Source: Pontibacter qinzhouensis (GTDB lineage: Bacteria > Bacteroidota > Bacteroidia > Cytophagales > Hymenobacteraceae). From it: a stretch of 64,000 bases of DNA. The stretch is from contig NZ_VRTY01000001.1 of assembly GCF_008017455.1 (NCBI RefSeq), forward strand, positions 62,001 to 126,000. Direction: 5' to 3'. The first letter of the stretch is position 1, and each line of letters starts with the position of its first letter. The notes under the pieces are model-generated. The model did not search any database and had not been told where the DNA came from. It was given only the letters and a program-made list of their open reading frames with translations. This document shows positions 19,824-28,787 of this stretch, one piece after another. The translations under genes were made by a program, and so were the position numbers.

Positions 19824-20534
19824 TTATTTCTCTCTTGTCAGCACCTCGTCTATAATACCGTAGGCTCTGGCTTCTTCGGCTATCATCCAGTAATCGCGGT
19901 CGGAGTTGTCATGTACTTCCTGGTACGTTTTGCCGCTGTGCTTCGAAATAATATCATAAAGCTCTTTCTTCAGTTTCAGGATTTCGCGGGCGGTAATTTC
20001 TATATCGGTTGCCTGGCCCTGCACACCGCCCAGGGGCTGGTGAATCATGACACGGGCATGCGGAAGAGCCGAACGCTTACCGGCTGCACCGCCACACAGC
20101 AATACCGCTCCCATAGAGGCCGCCAAACCTGTGCAAATAGTAGCTACATCGGGGGCTACATATTGCATGGTATCGTAAATACCAAGGCCGGCATACACAG
20201 AGCCGCCGGGGCTGTTAATGTAGAGCAGCACATCTTTTTTAGCATCTGTAGACTCCAGAAAAAGTAGCTGCGCCGTAATAATGTTGGCAATGTTCTCTTC
20301 TACCTGTGTTCCTAAAAATATGATGCGGTCCATCATCAGGCGCGAAAACACATCTATTTCACGGAAGTTCGTCGGGCGTTCTTCGATAACAGAACGTGTC
20401 ATGCCCTCTATGCGGTGAATGCCTGCTGCGTTTTCGACCTGGCGGAAATACCGGTCCATGTTGGAGCCACTGATGCCCCGCCCCTGCACGGCATATTTTC
20501 GGAATTCGTTTTTATTGTATTCTGAACTATTCAT
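19824..20534 (-). CDS. clpP: ATP-dependent Clp protease proteolytic subunit
   Basis: Serine protease core of ClpXP/ClpAP; forms a tetradecameric cytoplasmic barrel. 236 aa with an N-terminal extension of about 40 residues compared with E. coli ClpP. Seen: catalytic Ser140 (GLAASMGAV), His165 (MIHQP) and Asp214 (SDRDYWM), each exactly 43 residues after the E. coli positions, plus [15 protein letters not shown] 20534. clpX is not adjacent. The upstream spacer contains a short AT repeat (TTAGAAATTAAAAATTAGAG) but no clear promoter. Confidence 0.97.
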   Translation of the reverse strand: MNSSEYNKNEFRKYAVQGRGISGSNMDRYFRQVENAAGIHRIEGMTRSVIEERPTNFREIDVFSRLMMDRIIFLGTQVEENIANIITAQLLFLESTDAKKDVLLYINSPGGSVYAGLGIYDTMQYVAPDVATICTGLAASMGAVLLCGGAAGKRSALPHARVMIHQPLGGVQGQATDIEITAREILKLKKELYDIISKHSGKTYQEVHDNSDRDYWMIAEEARAYGIIDEVLTREK

Positions 20535-20815
20535 AGTACCTGGTCAAATTAGAAATTAAAAATTAGAGATTAAAAATTGGCTTACCTAGGTTGGCTTTGC
20601 TGCTGCTTTAGATTAGCTTCATCATTAGAAACAAATTTGGCAATATTTTAACCTGTTGTTTAGCTAAAGGTAATAAATTTTAGGACACAAGTATCAGGAC
20701 ACAAGACACAGGATCTTTTTGTTTTTGTGCTTCAGTCTTTCGTCTTCCTGAATGAGCCGCTTCATTAGCGTGTGGCTCTATTTTAACTAGAAGAGAAAGT
20801 CTTGTGTCCTGCATC

Positions 20816-21040
20816 TTAAGTCCTTAAAAAAAGTCTATTGTGAATTGCCTGCAGTTCCTGTCGCAGTTGCTTTCGCCCGGCCTCCTGTACAGCCCGATAA
20901 GCCAACTCCTGCAGCTTCACTTTCTGTTGCAGGCCCTGGTCCCAGAGCAACTGTATTTCCAGCTCCTGCTCCTGCTCCTCGTGCAGGCTGCCTCCCAAAA
21001 AGGCTTCCAGCAGTTTTATTTCTTCCAGTTCCGGCCTCAT
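20816..21040 (-). CDS. Small charged protein coupled to ECF sigma factor
   Basis: 74 residues, strongly helical, Glu/Gln/Leu-rich (for example LEAFLGGSLHEEQEQELE). No Cys/His zinc motif and no membrane segment. Its ATG lies 4 bp after the sigma factor stop, implying translational coupling. By position it would be the anti-sigma or co-regulator, but it is far shorter than the usual membrane-anchored anti-sigma factors of Bacteroidota, so that role is only a hypothesis. The N-terminal half resembles the first helices of cytoplasmic anti-sigma domains. Confidence 0.62.
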   Translation of the reverse strand: MRPELEEIKLLEAFLGGSLHEEQEQELEIQLLWDQGLQQKVKLQELAYRAVQEAGRKQLRQELQAIHNRLFLRT

Positions 21041-21044
21041 TATT

Positions 21045-21605
21045 TTATCTGAAATGGTGTATGCTAAAACCTTGCAACGACTTGCGCAGGCGCTCCAGGC
21101 ACTTAAACTTTTGCACAGTGGCCGAGCGCACGTTTCGGTACTGGTGCTGTTGTGCTATCTGTTCCAGTTGCTGGCCCAGGTAGTAAAATGCCACTAGGGT
21201 AGCGCGGCACTTTTCTCCTAGCTTATCCACGAAAGCGGCCAGTGCAAAGGCCGGAGCCTCCAGAGCAGATTCCTCCTGCAGTTGCTCCCCTACCTCCGGT
21301 GAGAGCTCCTGCTGCCGGTTACGCTTCTCCAGTTCATGTCGCCAGCGGTTTTTGCAAACTGCCATGAGGTAAGTAGTGGGTGCAGCGGTTAAGGTCAGCT
21401 TCTGGTGCACCACCTTCTCATAAAACAAAATAATAGCGTCTTGTAAAAGGTCTTTGGCATCGTCGGGGGAGCCGTGCTGCTGCTTTACGTAGTGCAGCAC
21501 CATCGGGTATGCTTTGGCATACAATTTTTCGAGTGTTTTCTCCCGGTGCTGCACCAAGTCCTCGCGTATATCTGTAGCTATTACAGGTTGTTCTAGTGTC
21601 TGCAT
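21045..21605 (-). CDS. RNA polymerase sigma factor, sigma-70/ECF family
   Basis: 186 residues. Seen: a sigma-2 region (LYAKAYPMVLHYVKQ ... AKDLLQDAIILFYEKV) and region 2.4-like TYLMAVCKNRWRHELEKRNR, a Glu-rich linker, and a sigma-4 helix-turn-helix (LEQIAQQHQYRNVRSATVQK). Paired with the 74-aa protein downstream. The upstream region 21606-21830 contains CGATAACTTATATCG and a block shared with 39771-39862, possibly its own or target promoter DNA. Regulon not predictable. Confidence 0.88.
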   Translation of the reverse strand: MQTLEQPVIATDIREDLVQHREKTLEKLYAKAYPMVLHYVKQQHGSPDDAKDLLQDAIILFYEKVVHQKLTLTAAPTTYLMAVCKNRWRHELEKRNRQQELSPEVGEQLQEESALEAPAFALAAFVDKLGEKCRATLVAFYYLGQQLEQIAQQHQYRNVRSATVQKFKCLERLRKSLQGFSIHHFR

Positions 21606-21705
21606 GTGCTTTTTTTATTGTTAATCCGGCAGATGGCGCAAGTATCACCTCCCAGTTCGGAAAAATTTCTGATGTTATCGACTACGTCTTCACTTATCGG
21701 GAATA

Positions 21706-21826
21706 GAAATTGCATCGCCTTGAAAAATACGACATACCTAGCACGATTCACGATACACAATTTTTTATGATTTGTATAAAAGGTGTAACAGTTTGCGATA
21801 ACTTATATCGTCAATCTATCAGGTAA
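21706..21826. repeat. Two-copy intergenic block, copy A
   Basis: It shares with 39771-39862 the ordered pieces AAATTGYATCG, TACGACA, CGAT, TTTTTTAT and ATTTGTA, AAAAGGT, and CGATAA-n-TT-n-TATCG (an imperfect dyad). Copy B is shorter. Located upstream of the ECF sigma gene. The rest of 21606-22121 holds repeat copy 6 and the HPP promoter. Confidence 0.5.
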
Positions 21827-21916
21827 GTTTATAACGCTGGCAAAGCTCCTTTGTGGTATAGTTCTAGATGCCCTTTGAATGAGCACCTCTCTAATTTTTA
21901 ATTTGGCACAGCCAGC

Positions 21917-21974
21917 AAATTATTCTAATAAATTTGGCCTTCCGAAGGCTTTTTGCTGCTTTTTGGCCAAGGGC
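21917..21974 (-). repeat. Interspersed repeat copy 6
   Basis: GCCCTTGGC block, spacer, CTTCGGAAGGCC, ATTAGAATAATTT. Located between the divergent sigma and HPP genes. Confidence 0.84.
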
Positions 21975-22018
21975 AACAGGCAGTATGGCCTGTTGCTGCA
22001 GCTTAAACGGGTTGTTTG

Positions 22019-22050
22019 TTGCAGACCTGCTGTCAGACTTCTTATCTTTG
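22019..22050 (+). promoter_or_regulatory. Bacteroidota-type promoter for the HPP gene
   Basis: TTG at 22019-22021, 21-bp spacer, perfect TATCTTTG (TAnnTTTG) at 22043-22050; predicted leader of about 66 nt to ATG 22122. Confidence 0.6.
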
Positions 22051-22121
22051 CACAAATTTTAACCTCTTGTGGTGTAAAGCTTTACTCCAAAACAAAGGCC
22101 TTTATACCTGTAACAGCATAC

Positions 22122-22772
22122 ATGAAAAAAATTAAGCGTAACTACAGAATAGCCAGATACGTGGTGTACCGACAAACGATCATTGACCCGACAGATCATA
22201 TCTGGACATTTATCGGCTCGTTGCTTGGAATCGGTATTATCGGGTTTGTGCAAACGCAAAACTCATTTGTTTCGAGTTCAGACCAGCTTTTCCTGATAGG
22301 TTCTTTTGGTGCTTCGGCCGTGCTGGTTTACGGCGCTACCAACAGCCCGCTGGCGCAGCCCCGCAACCTGATCGGAGGGCACCTGCTAAGTGCCATTGTG
22401 GGAGTTTCGGTTTACAAAATATTTAATAACCCGGATCTGATCTGGCTGTCTGCCGCCTTGTCTGTTTCTGTTTCTATTGTGCTGATGCAGATAACCAAAA
22501 CATTGCATCCTCCGGGTGGTGCTACAGCACTTATCGCCAACATCGGCTCCGAAAAAATAAAAGCGCTTGGTTTCTATTATGTGCTTCACCCGGTTTTATT
22601 TGGCGTATTGGTTTTGTTCGTGGTAGCCATTCTGGTAAACAATATTCCGAAGAACAGAAACTACCCTTATAACCCGTACAAGGCGCTGATGCCCTGGAAA
22701 AAGCACCTGAAACATCATAAATCAAAGCCTGCTGCAGCAAAGCAACCCTCGCAAAATGCTGTAGCTGAATAG
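22122..22772 (+). CDS. HPP family integral membrane protein
   Basis: 216 residues from ATG 22122; the frame is open upstream to 21879, but that extension translates repeat copy 6 and the promoter, so I reject it. Seen: four or five hydrophobic segments and the diagnostic LHPPGGATALIANIGS motif (residues about 125-140), after which the family is named, and a His/Lys-rich C-terminal tail. HPP proteins have been linked to nitrite or anion transport in plastids and cyanobacteria; substrate here is unknown. Single gene with its own promoter. Confidence 0.88.
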   Translation: MKKIKRNYRIARYVVYRQTIIDPTDHIWTFIGSLLGIGIIGFVQTQNSFVSSSDQLFLIGSFGASAVLVYGATNSPLAQPRNLIGGHLLSAIVGVSVYKIFNNPDLIWLSAALSVSVSIVLMQITKTLHPPGGATALIANIGSEKIKALGFYYVLHPVLFGVLVLFVVAILVNNIPKNRNYPYNPYKALMPWKKHLKHHKSKPAAAKQPSQNAVAE

Positions 22773-23216
22773 TGGGTTTATATGAGTTAAGAGTTATGAG
22801 TTTAGAGGTGTGAATATTTCATTCCATAATTCTAAATTCTTACTTCTTAAATTAATTAATTAGCACATTGCTGGCATCCTTCTACCTCTAGCTTTGCTCC
22901 AAAAACATATTGCGGCAGGTAGCAACAGAGCAGACAAAGTAGCCAGGTGCATAGAATGAAAATAAACTGTTTGAGCGTTCAGCGAGTTTTTATTTTCTTG
23001 ATTTTTTTTGTTCTTTTTGTATCAAGACAAAAAGAACAAAGACTTGGGCTATGAAATAACTTACCTCTGAGAGTATGTTATCAAGTGGCTATGCGAACTT
23101 AAACTTTAAAGCAAATAGCCATCGCCTCTGGCTCTTGCCCACAAGATCCTTTCAGGAGGACAAAAAGTGAGTTACTTTAAGTGGAGATGAAGCATTACAC
23201 CGGCTACTGTACAACC
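22773..23216. other. Intergenic region with long perfect palindrome
   Basis: No gene seen. It contains AT words (GAGTTAAGAGTTATGAG at 22787-22803) and a perfect 13-bp inverted repeat, TTGTTCTTTTTGT and ACAAAAAGAACAA, with a 6-base loop at 23008-23039. The palindrome could act as a bidirectional terminator or be a dispersed hairpin; a similar T/C-rich hairpin is common in this phylum (recollection, not checked). Confidence 0.5.
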
Positions 23217-23274
23217 AATTATTTAAATTAAAACACCCTTCCGAAGGGTTTTTGCCCTGGAAGCACTCAAGGGT
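23217..23274 (-). repeat. Interspersed repeat copy 7
   Basis: ACCCTTGAG, spacer, CTTCGGAAGGGT, ATTTAAATAATT. Sense, downstream of the DPP-IV gene and beyond its terminator. Confidence 0.8.
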
Positions 23275-23298
23275 AACAAGGTAAATTTGAGCTGGTAA

Positions 23299-23334
23299 AA
23301 CAGCAAGGCCCGCCAAAAAGCGGGCCTTGCTGTT
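23299..23334 (-). terminator. Terminator of the DPP-IV gene
   Basis: Perfect 15-bp stem AACAGCAAGGCCCGC with a 6-base loop, 16 bp past the stop; a short T run follows on the minus strand. Confidence 0.8.
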
Positions 23335-23349
23335 GTTATGCTGTTTCTG

Positions 23350-25584
23350 CTACTGCGCTACCTGATTTGTTGGGTTGAGCAGGTTTCGCTCCAGGAAGTT
23401 GGTCATCATGCGGAAGCGGTGCAGTGAAGTAATGCCTCCTCCTACACCGTGGTTTCGGTTCGGGTAGTAAAAGCTCTCGAACTGTTTGTTGGCACTAATC
23501 AGGGCATCCTGCATGGCAACTGCATTCTGGAAGTGCACGTTATCGTCGCCGGTGCCGTGTATCAGGAGCAGCTCTCCCTGCAGTTTGTCGGCATGTTGCA
23601 GCGGTGAGTTATCGTCGTAGCCGGCGGCGTTATCTTGTGGTTTTTTCAGGAAACGCTCTGTATAAATAGAGTCGTAAAAGCGCCAGCTCGTAACGGGTGC
23701 CACCGATATGCCCGCTCTGAAAATACCCTCGCCTTTTGTTAAGCCGAGCAAGGCCATGTACCCGCCAAAGCTGTGCCCCCAGATACCGATCCGGTCTTTA
23801 TCTACATAGTTTTGCTGCCCCAGCCATTTCGCTGCTTCTACCTGGTCTTCAATCTCGTATTTGCCCAGGTTGGCGTATGTTACCTTTTTAAAGGCTGCGC
23901 CACGGGCACCTGTTCCACGGTTATCGACACTCACTACAATGGCTCCTTTATCGGCCAGCACCTGGTACCAGAGGTAGTTGGCGCCACCCCAGCTGTTGGT
24001 AACAGTCTGCGAGCCGGGTCCGCCGTAAACAAACATCAGCACCGGGTACTTCTTTTTCGGATCGAAGTCAGTCGGCTTTATCATCCAGCCATTCAGTTGC
24101 GTACCATCTGCAGTCTTCATCGTAAAAAACTCCTGCTTCGCGATATTGTATTGCGCCAGCGTATTTTTGAGCTTCTGGTTATCTTCGAGCACCTTTATCA
24201 GTTTACCGTCTTTGGCTGTGTGTAGCCCTACAGTAACAGGCACATTGGCAGCCGTGTGGTAATCGAGGTAATATTTGTAGTCGTGGCTCATGTTGATGGT
24301 GTGTGTACCGGCGGCAGGTGTCAGGCGCTTTTTGCTTTTGCCTTTGCTGCTGATGCTGTACAAATGCCGGTCGAGCGGCGACACTTCTGTCGACATGTAA
24401 TAGAGCACATCGTTTGTCTCGTCGAAGCCAATAAAGCTGCTCACTTCCCAGTTGCCACTCGTGATCTGGCGCACCAGTTTACCGCTCATGTTGTAGAGGT
24501 ACAGGTGGTTGTAGCCATCTTTCTCAGAAGAATGAAGAAAGCTTTTTCCATCTTTCAGATAAATAAGATCATCGGTAACATCTATGTAAGCTTTGTCTGT
24601 TTCTTTCAGCACTACGGTTGCCTTGCCAGTGGTAGCGTTGGCGTGCAGCAGCTCCAGCGTGTTCTGCAGGCGGTTCATTTTCTGAATCGAGAGCAGGTTG
24701 CTGTTGTTCGTCCACTTTATGCGGGGCAGGTACATATCTGTTTCGTTGCCGGTGTCCATCTTCACAGTTTGCCCGCTGCTCAGGTTGTACACCGATACTG
24801 TTACCACAGAGTTTGCCTCTCCTGCTTTCGGGTATTTAAATTTGTAGTCCTGCGGGTAAAGCTCTCCCCAGAGTTGCATGTTAAACTCCGGCACCTGGCT
24901 CTCATCAAATGTATAAAAAGCGATTTTTGAGCCATCCGGTGACCAATGGAAGCCCTGGGCAAAGCTGAATTCTTCTTCGTAAACCCAGTCGGCATATCCG
25001 TTAATAATAGAATTAAACTTACCGGTGGTGGTAATCTGTGTTTCCTGCATGGTACCCAGGTCTACTACAAACATGTTGTTGTCGCGGGCAAAGGCCACCC
25101 GCTTAGCATCCGGAGAGAAAGTGGCATAGAGCTGTTTGCCACCATTACTCAGCTTAGTCAGTTTTTTAGACGGAATGTCGTAGATATAAAAATCTGCTTT
25201 AGAGGACCGACGGTAAATCTGCTCAGACTCAGTGGCGAACAACACCTTTTGCTCATCAGATGAAAAAGAATAATCGTCGAACTGAATAGGCTGGCTGCTC
25301 CCCTCCGGCTTCAGGTCCTCTCCTTCTATAATGGTGGCAACAGCCTGCCCGGTAGTTACATCGTATTTTATGATGTCGTACACACGGTTTTGCTGGTCCT
25401 GCACCTGTGAGCTGTAGTATCGCCCATCGTTCATCCAGTTCACACCGTAAACCGATTTGGCAGCAAACGTACCTTTTTGGTAAATATCTTCGAGGGTAAC
25501 CTGCTTTTTCTGCTGGGCCTGCATAGTAAGGGCCACGCTGCATAGCCATATGACCAAAACGGCCGATTTAATTTTTAATAACAT
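23350..25584 (-). CDS. Dipeptidyl peptidase IV-like serine peptidase (S9B)
   Basis: 744-residue exported peptidase removing N-terminal X-Pro/X-Ala dipeptides. Seen: signal peptide ending near MQA-QQ (about residue 23); N-terminal beta-propeller (about 90-490) with the DWVYEEEF Glu motif that anchors the substrate N-terminus; alpha/beta hydrolase domain with YGGPGSQ, nucleophile Ser605 in GHSFGGYMA, Asp near 680 in GTGDDNVHF, and His712 in NRNHGV. Length and order match DPP-IV. Followed by a strong terminator. Function: periplasmic or outer-membrane peptide use. High confidence. Confidence 0.95.
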   Translation of the reverse strand: MLLKIKSAVLVIWLCSVALTMQAQQKKQVTLEDIYQKGTFAAKSVYGVNWMNDGRYYSSQVQDQQNRVYDIIKYDVTTGQAVATIIEGEDLKPEGSSQPIQFDDYSFSSDEQKVLFATESEQIYRRSSKADFYIYDIPSKKLTKLSNGGKQLYATFSPDAKRVAFARDNNMFVVDLGTMQETQITTTGKFNSIINGYADWVYEEEFSFAQGFHWSPDGSKIAFYTFDESQVPEFNMQLWGELYPQDYKFKYPKAGEANSVVTVSVYNLSSGQTVKMDTGNETDMYLPRIKWTNNSNLLSIQKMNRLQNTLELLHANATTGKATVVLKETDKAYIDVTDDLIYLKDGKSFLHSSEKDGYNHLYLYNMSGKLVRQITSGNWEVSSFIGFDETNDVLYYMSTEVSPLDRHLYSISSKGKSKKRLTPAAGTHTINMSHDYKYYLDYHTAANVPVTVGLHTAKDGKLIKVLEDNQKLKNTLAQYNIAKQEFFTMKTADGTQLNGWMIKPTDFDPKKKYPVLMFVYGGPGSQTVTNSWGGANYLWYQVLADKGAIVVSVDNRGTGARGAAFKKVTYANLGKYEIEDQVEAAKWLGQQNYVDKDRIGIWGHSFGGYMALLGLTKGEGIFRAGISVAPVTSWRFYDSIYTERFLKKPQDNAAGYDDNSPLQHADKLQGELLLIHGTGDDNVHFQNAVAMQDALISANKQFESFYYPNRNHGVGGGITSLHRFRMMTNFLERNLLNPTNQVAQ

Positions 25585-25801
25585 AGATGTAGTTTTAGAG
25601 TTGATGGAAAAGGCACGTGTGCTTCAGCAAATTAGAAATTAGAATTTAGAAATTCAAAATTATGACAGATGTGCCTGTAAGAGCTTGGTCGAAGTTGGTT
25701 TTTGCAGGCACAGGGTTCCGGTGAAATAGTTTGTGAGCTTCTTGTTTTGGGCATAAGGCAAAAAAGCATGAACAAGCTGTATTTATAAGCGGATTAAAAC
25801 A

Positions 25802-25838
25802 AAAAAAGAGGCTGTTCCGGTTTCCCGGGCAGCCTCCT
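25802..25838 (-). terminator. Terminator of the FadL-like porin gene
   Basis: GAGGCTG / CAGCCTC outer stem with an inner CCGG/CCGGG pairing; on the minus strand it runs into T7 followed by GTTTT. Confidence 0.85.
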
Positions 25839-25866
25839 TATCAATAAAAACAGGAAAGTTATATTC

Positions 25867-27426
25867 TTAGAAATTGAATCCTAGCGTAAAAACAACATTG
25901 TTGAACCTGTTGTCGATGTCTATTTCTGGTGATGTACCTGTATCAAACGTATATGGTGAGTAAGCAGTTCCTAAGCTGGTGTTAGTGTAAGCTACATCTA
26001 CAAAGTAGTTCTGCAGCCGTATGCCTGTACCCAACGAGAAGGTGCTGGTGCTACCATCCAGCCCTGCTGCTTTGTAAGGATTTCCTCCGTGAGCGTAACC
26101 TGCCCTGAACCTGAACACTTCGTAGCGGGCTTCAGCACCTATACGCACATTTACAGCAGACTGGTAGGTGTCTTTGATACGTGTATTTATTGTTCCAAAA
26201 TAATTGCCGCTGCCACCAAAGTCGCTGTCACGCTCCCGGAACCGCATGCCAGCATAATTTACATACTCTACATCAGCAGAGATAAAGCCGTATTTGTTGA
26301 TGAAGTACGCTAAACCACCTGTAGCCCGGAAAGGTGTGGTAAGGCCATATGAGGATTGGCCAGGTATTATTGATTCAGTAATTCTACTTGAACCAGTATA
26401 ATCAACAGCAAGAGAGGTTGAATACGATTCGTCAAAGCTAAAAGAAGTAGGTGTTTGAATAGATGCTCCTAATCTTAATGCATCATTAAACCTGTATATC
26501 GCTCCTAATTTTAAATTTATTCCAGCACCTCTTGAGGTATAATGATCTCTAAGAGCTAAGCTATAGTTACCATCTGATTCTATTTCATCATTTTCATTTA
26601 GTCTTTCAATATAATAACCAGATTCTCTGAAAATTCGCTCCTGTTCAAAATTTGTAGAAATAATACCTACAGAAGCGCCTAAGTATAGTTTTTCCTTATA
26701 ACTTGTACCAACCCCTATATCAAACTGATTTTGTGAACCTCTACGCTTGGTTTGTTCCTGTTGATCAATACTTCCTAAACTATAAATTGGGTCAGCATTT
26801 TGTGTTGGGTTTCCATATACATCATTGAAATTGATCAAATATGTACCATAAGCCAAACCTTCAAATGTACTAAGCCCAGTATCATATTCAGCATCTAAAT
26901 CCACTTTATCTCTACCAAATATATTTGCTTGTTCAGCAAAATAATCTACAATCGTATTAGGTGGTTCTGTAGTATTTCTATAACTTATTTGTTGATTAAA
27001 GTTGTTAAGCCGAGTAATGCTTAAACCAATGCTGGTGCCGCGCCAGTCACTCCCATCGTTGTCAGCCTTTCTTTCAGAAAATACAATGCCCGCTTGGGGA
27101 ATTCCGATAGAGTTACGACTATCTGATACATTGGGCCCAAAATAAGAATCGGGATTAGCGATTCTGGTGTTGGCATTAGCGGTGCTGAAGCCTGGGCTAA
27201 CGGTTATTTCAGACCGTCGGAACATACCTAAACCGGCAGGGTTTACAAACATACTGGAAATATCGGCCCCTAATGCTGACTGTGCGCCACCGATACCCTG
27301 AATTCGAGCAGAACCTGATATGCCTAGTTGTGTGTAGCGCAGTGCGTCTACCTCACTTTGGGCAAAAGCGGTTCCACTCCAGCCTAGCAGTAACGCTAAG
27401 CTGGCTGAAACAATTTTATTTGACAT
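25867..27426 (-). CDS. Outer-membrane protein, FadL/OmpP1-like porin
   Basis: 519 residues with a Sec signal peptide (MSNKIVSASLALLLGWSGTAFAQ). Seen: the N-terminal IGGAQSALGADISSMFVNPAGLGMF stretch is the NPAG motif typical of FadL-type hydrophobic-compound channels and related PorV-like proteins; many alternating amphipathic strands follow; terminal FTLGFNF with aromatic last residue, as required for BAM insertion. Substrate unknown (fatty acids or aromatics by family). PorV (T9SS) is a related alternative, but length and surrounding genes do not favour it. The next gene upstream (27455) may be cotranscribed, with a 28-bp gap. Confidence 0.8.
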   Translation of the reverse strand: MSNKIVSASLALLLGWSGTAFAQSEVDALRYTQLGISGSARIQGIGGAQSALGADISSMFVNPAGLGMFRRSEITVSPGFSTANANTRIANPDSYFGPNVSDSRNSIGIPQAGIVFSERKADNDGSDWRGTSIGLSITRLNNFNQQISYRNTTEPPNTIVDYFAEQANIFGRDKVDLDAEYDTGLSTFEGLAYGTYLINFNDVYGNPTQNADPIYSLGSIDQQEQTKRRGSQNQFDIGVGTSYKEKLYLGASVGIISTNFEQERIFRESGYYIERLNENDEIESDGNYSLALRDHYTSRGAGINLKLGAIYRFNDALRLGASIQTPTSFSFDESYSTSLAVDYTGSSRITESIIPGQSSYGLTTPFRATGGLAYFINKYGFISADVEYVNYAGMRFRERDSDFGGSGNYFGTINTRIKDTYQSAVNVRIGAEARYEVFRFRAGYAHGGNPYKAAGLDGSTSTFSLGTGIRLQNYFVDVAYTNTSLGTAYSPYTFDTGTSPEIDIDNRFNNVVFTLGFNF

Positions 27427-27454
27427 AATGAATTGAAGCTAAGTTTAATTTCCT

Positions 27455-28591
27455 CTATCGGATTGGCCGACCGCCGCCGCCGCCGCCTCTTGATGGCGCA
27501 GGTCTGGAAGCTGGACTACTTTGCATTGGTGAGCTGCTACGCTCATAGGTACGGCTCGGCGTGCTGCGCTCATAGCTTGGGGTACTGCGCTGTATATTCT
27601 GCTCCCGCTGCTGTGGCTGCACACGCTGTCTGGCAGGTGCTGTTTCTCTTGTAGTACGTTGCGGACGATCGGGCTGCGTGGCAGGTACCTGCGGTGTTGA
27701 TGGCAGCGTTTGTTTTACTCCCTGCTCCTGCTGGCCACTTATTGCCTCATTGCCACGTGATGGCCTGGCGGGGCGCCCAGGATTAACAGTATTTGCTCCG
27801 CCTGGTGTAACAGCACGTTGCTCGTTCGATAAGCTTTGGCGGTCTGGTCTGCCAGATGCGCCACTTGGGCGAGCCGGTTGTGCGCCAGTAGTGCTTCTGT
27901 CGATGCGGGGACCATATTGCACTCTGCGAGTCTGGCCAGGGGCATCGAAGAAATAACCGCCACCTGCATAAAGACCTCGGTTAAAGCCACTGTAGTAACC
28001 GTTGTAGAAGCTGTTATAAGCGCCAAAACCGCCCATTCCCATATACGGGTTACCCCAACCCATCATGTAAGGGTTGCCCCACATACCCATGCCTCCCATC
28101 ATAAAGGGATCCATGTAAGGGTTATAGAATCTTCCCATACCCATTCCCATTCCCATACCAAAGCCAATGTTCATACTGAAACGGCTATACGGTCTGTAAG
28201 GGCTGTAAAACGGATCGAAGAAGGGGTCGTAAAAGGCAGAACCAAATCTGTTAAAGCTACCGAAACCAGGATGCACGGCGGCTCCCCAGTATGGGTCGAT
28301 AAACGAATGATTCAGGTTTCTTCCTTCGTTATAAGTACGGCCGTCGTAATATTCATCGGCATAATATTCTTCTGTGCCATCGGCCACATACTCATCTCCG
28401 GCTTCTGCGTTAGATCCGGATCTGAAGTCTTCCATGGTGGCTTCAGGTGCCGCAGCTGCATATTCTGTTCTATCGGAAGAGGAGTAATACATATCGTCGT
28501 ACTCGGAAGTCTGCAAGGCCATGGGGCTGTTGCAGCTTACCACCAACAAACAGAGGGCAGGGGCTATGGCTAATAAATTTATCTTTTTCAT
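27455..28591 (-). CDS. Gly/Met/Tyr/Pro-rich low-complexity lipoprotein
   Basis: 378 residues. Seen: a lipoprotein signal peptide with VVSC (Cys20); an acidic Tyr/Glu/Asp-rich segment (about 30-85); a central region rich in Gly, Met, Tyr, Phe, Pro and Asn with repeated NPYM and GMGMG runs (about 95-215); and a Ser/Pro/Arg/Gln-rich disordered tail ending in a poly-Gly/Arg motif. No catalytic domain. Probably an intrinsically disordered cell-envelope protein; function unknown. Preceded by a candidate promoter box at 28631. Confidence 0.75.
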   Translation of the reverse strand: MKKINLLAIAPALCLLVVSCNSPMALQTSEYDDMYYSSSDRTEYAAAAPEATMEDFRSGSNAEAGDEYVADGTEEYYADEYYDGRTYNEGRNLNHSFIDPYWGAAVHPGFGSFNRFGSAFYDPFFDPFYSPYRPYSRFSMNIGFGMGMGMGMGRFYNPYMDPFMMGGMGMWGNPYMMGWGNPYMGMGGFGAYNSFYNGYYSGFNRGLYAGGGYFFDAPGQTRRVQYGPRIDRSTTGAQPARPSGASGRPDRQSLSNEQRAVTPGGANTVNPGRPARPSRGNEAISGQQEQGVKQTLPSTPQVPATQPDRPQRTTRETAPARQRVQPQQREQNIQRSTPSYERSTPSRTYERSSSPMQSSPASRPAPSRGGGGGGRPIR

Positions 28592-28630
28592 GGGCTTCCT
28601 GTAATAGTTGATGTGCGAATATCACTATAT

Positions 28631-28638
28631 CAAAGATA
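28631..28638 (-). promoter_or_regulatory. Candidate -7 box (TATCTTTG) for the low-complexity lipoprotein
   Basis: Perfect TAnnTTTG on the minus strand giving a leader of about 35 nt; no well-spaced TTG element upstream, so moderate support only. Confidence 0.4.
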
Positions 28639-28787
28639 ACAGACATTCATACAAAATGTTACTAATAGTATTATTTATTAACGTAATTTTGTACGAGAAT
28701 GATATAGTTTTATTTGCATTAACTACTGCAAAATCCATTCCAAACTAAAGTTAATTAGTTACAATACACTATAATACTACATAAAAC

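Noticed and set aside
21879..22121. N-terminal extension of the HPP protein
   Set aside because: It would translate repeat copy 6 and a perfect promoter box, and family members begin near the ATG at 22122.
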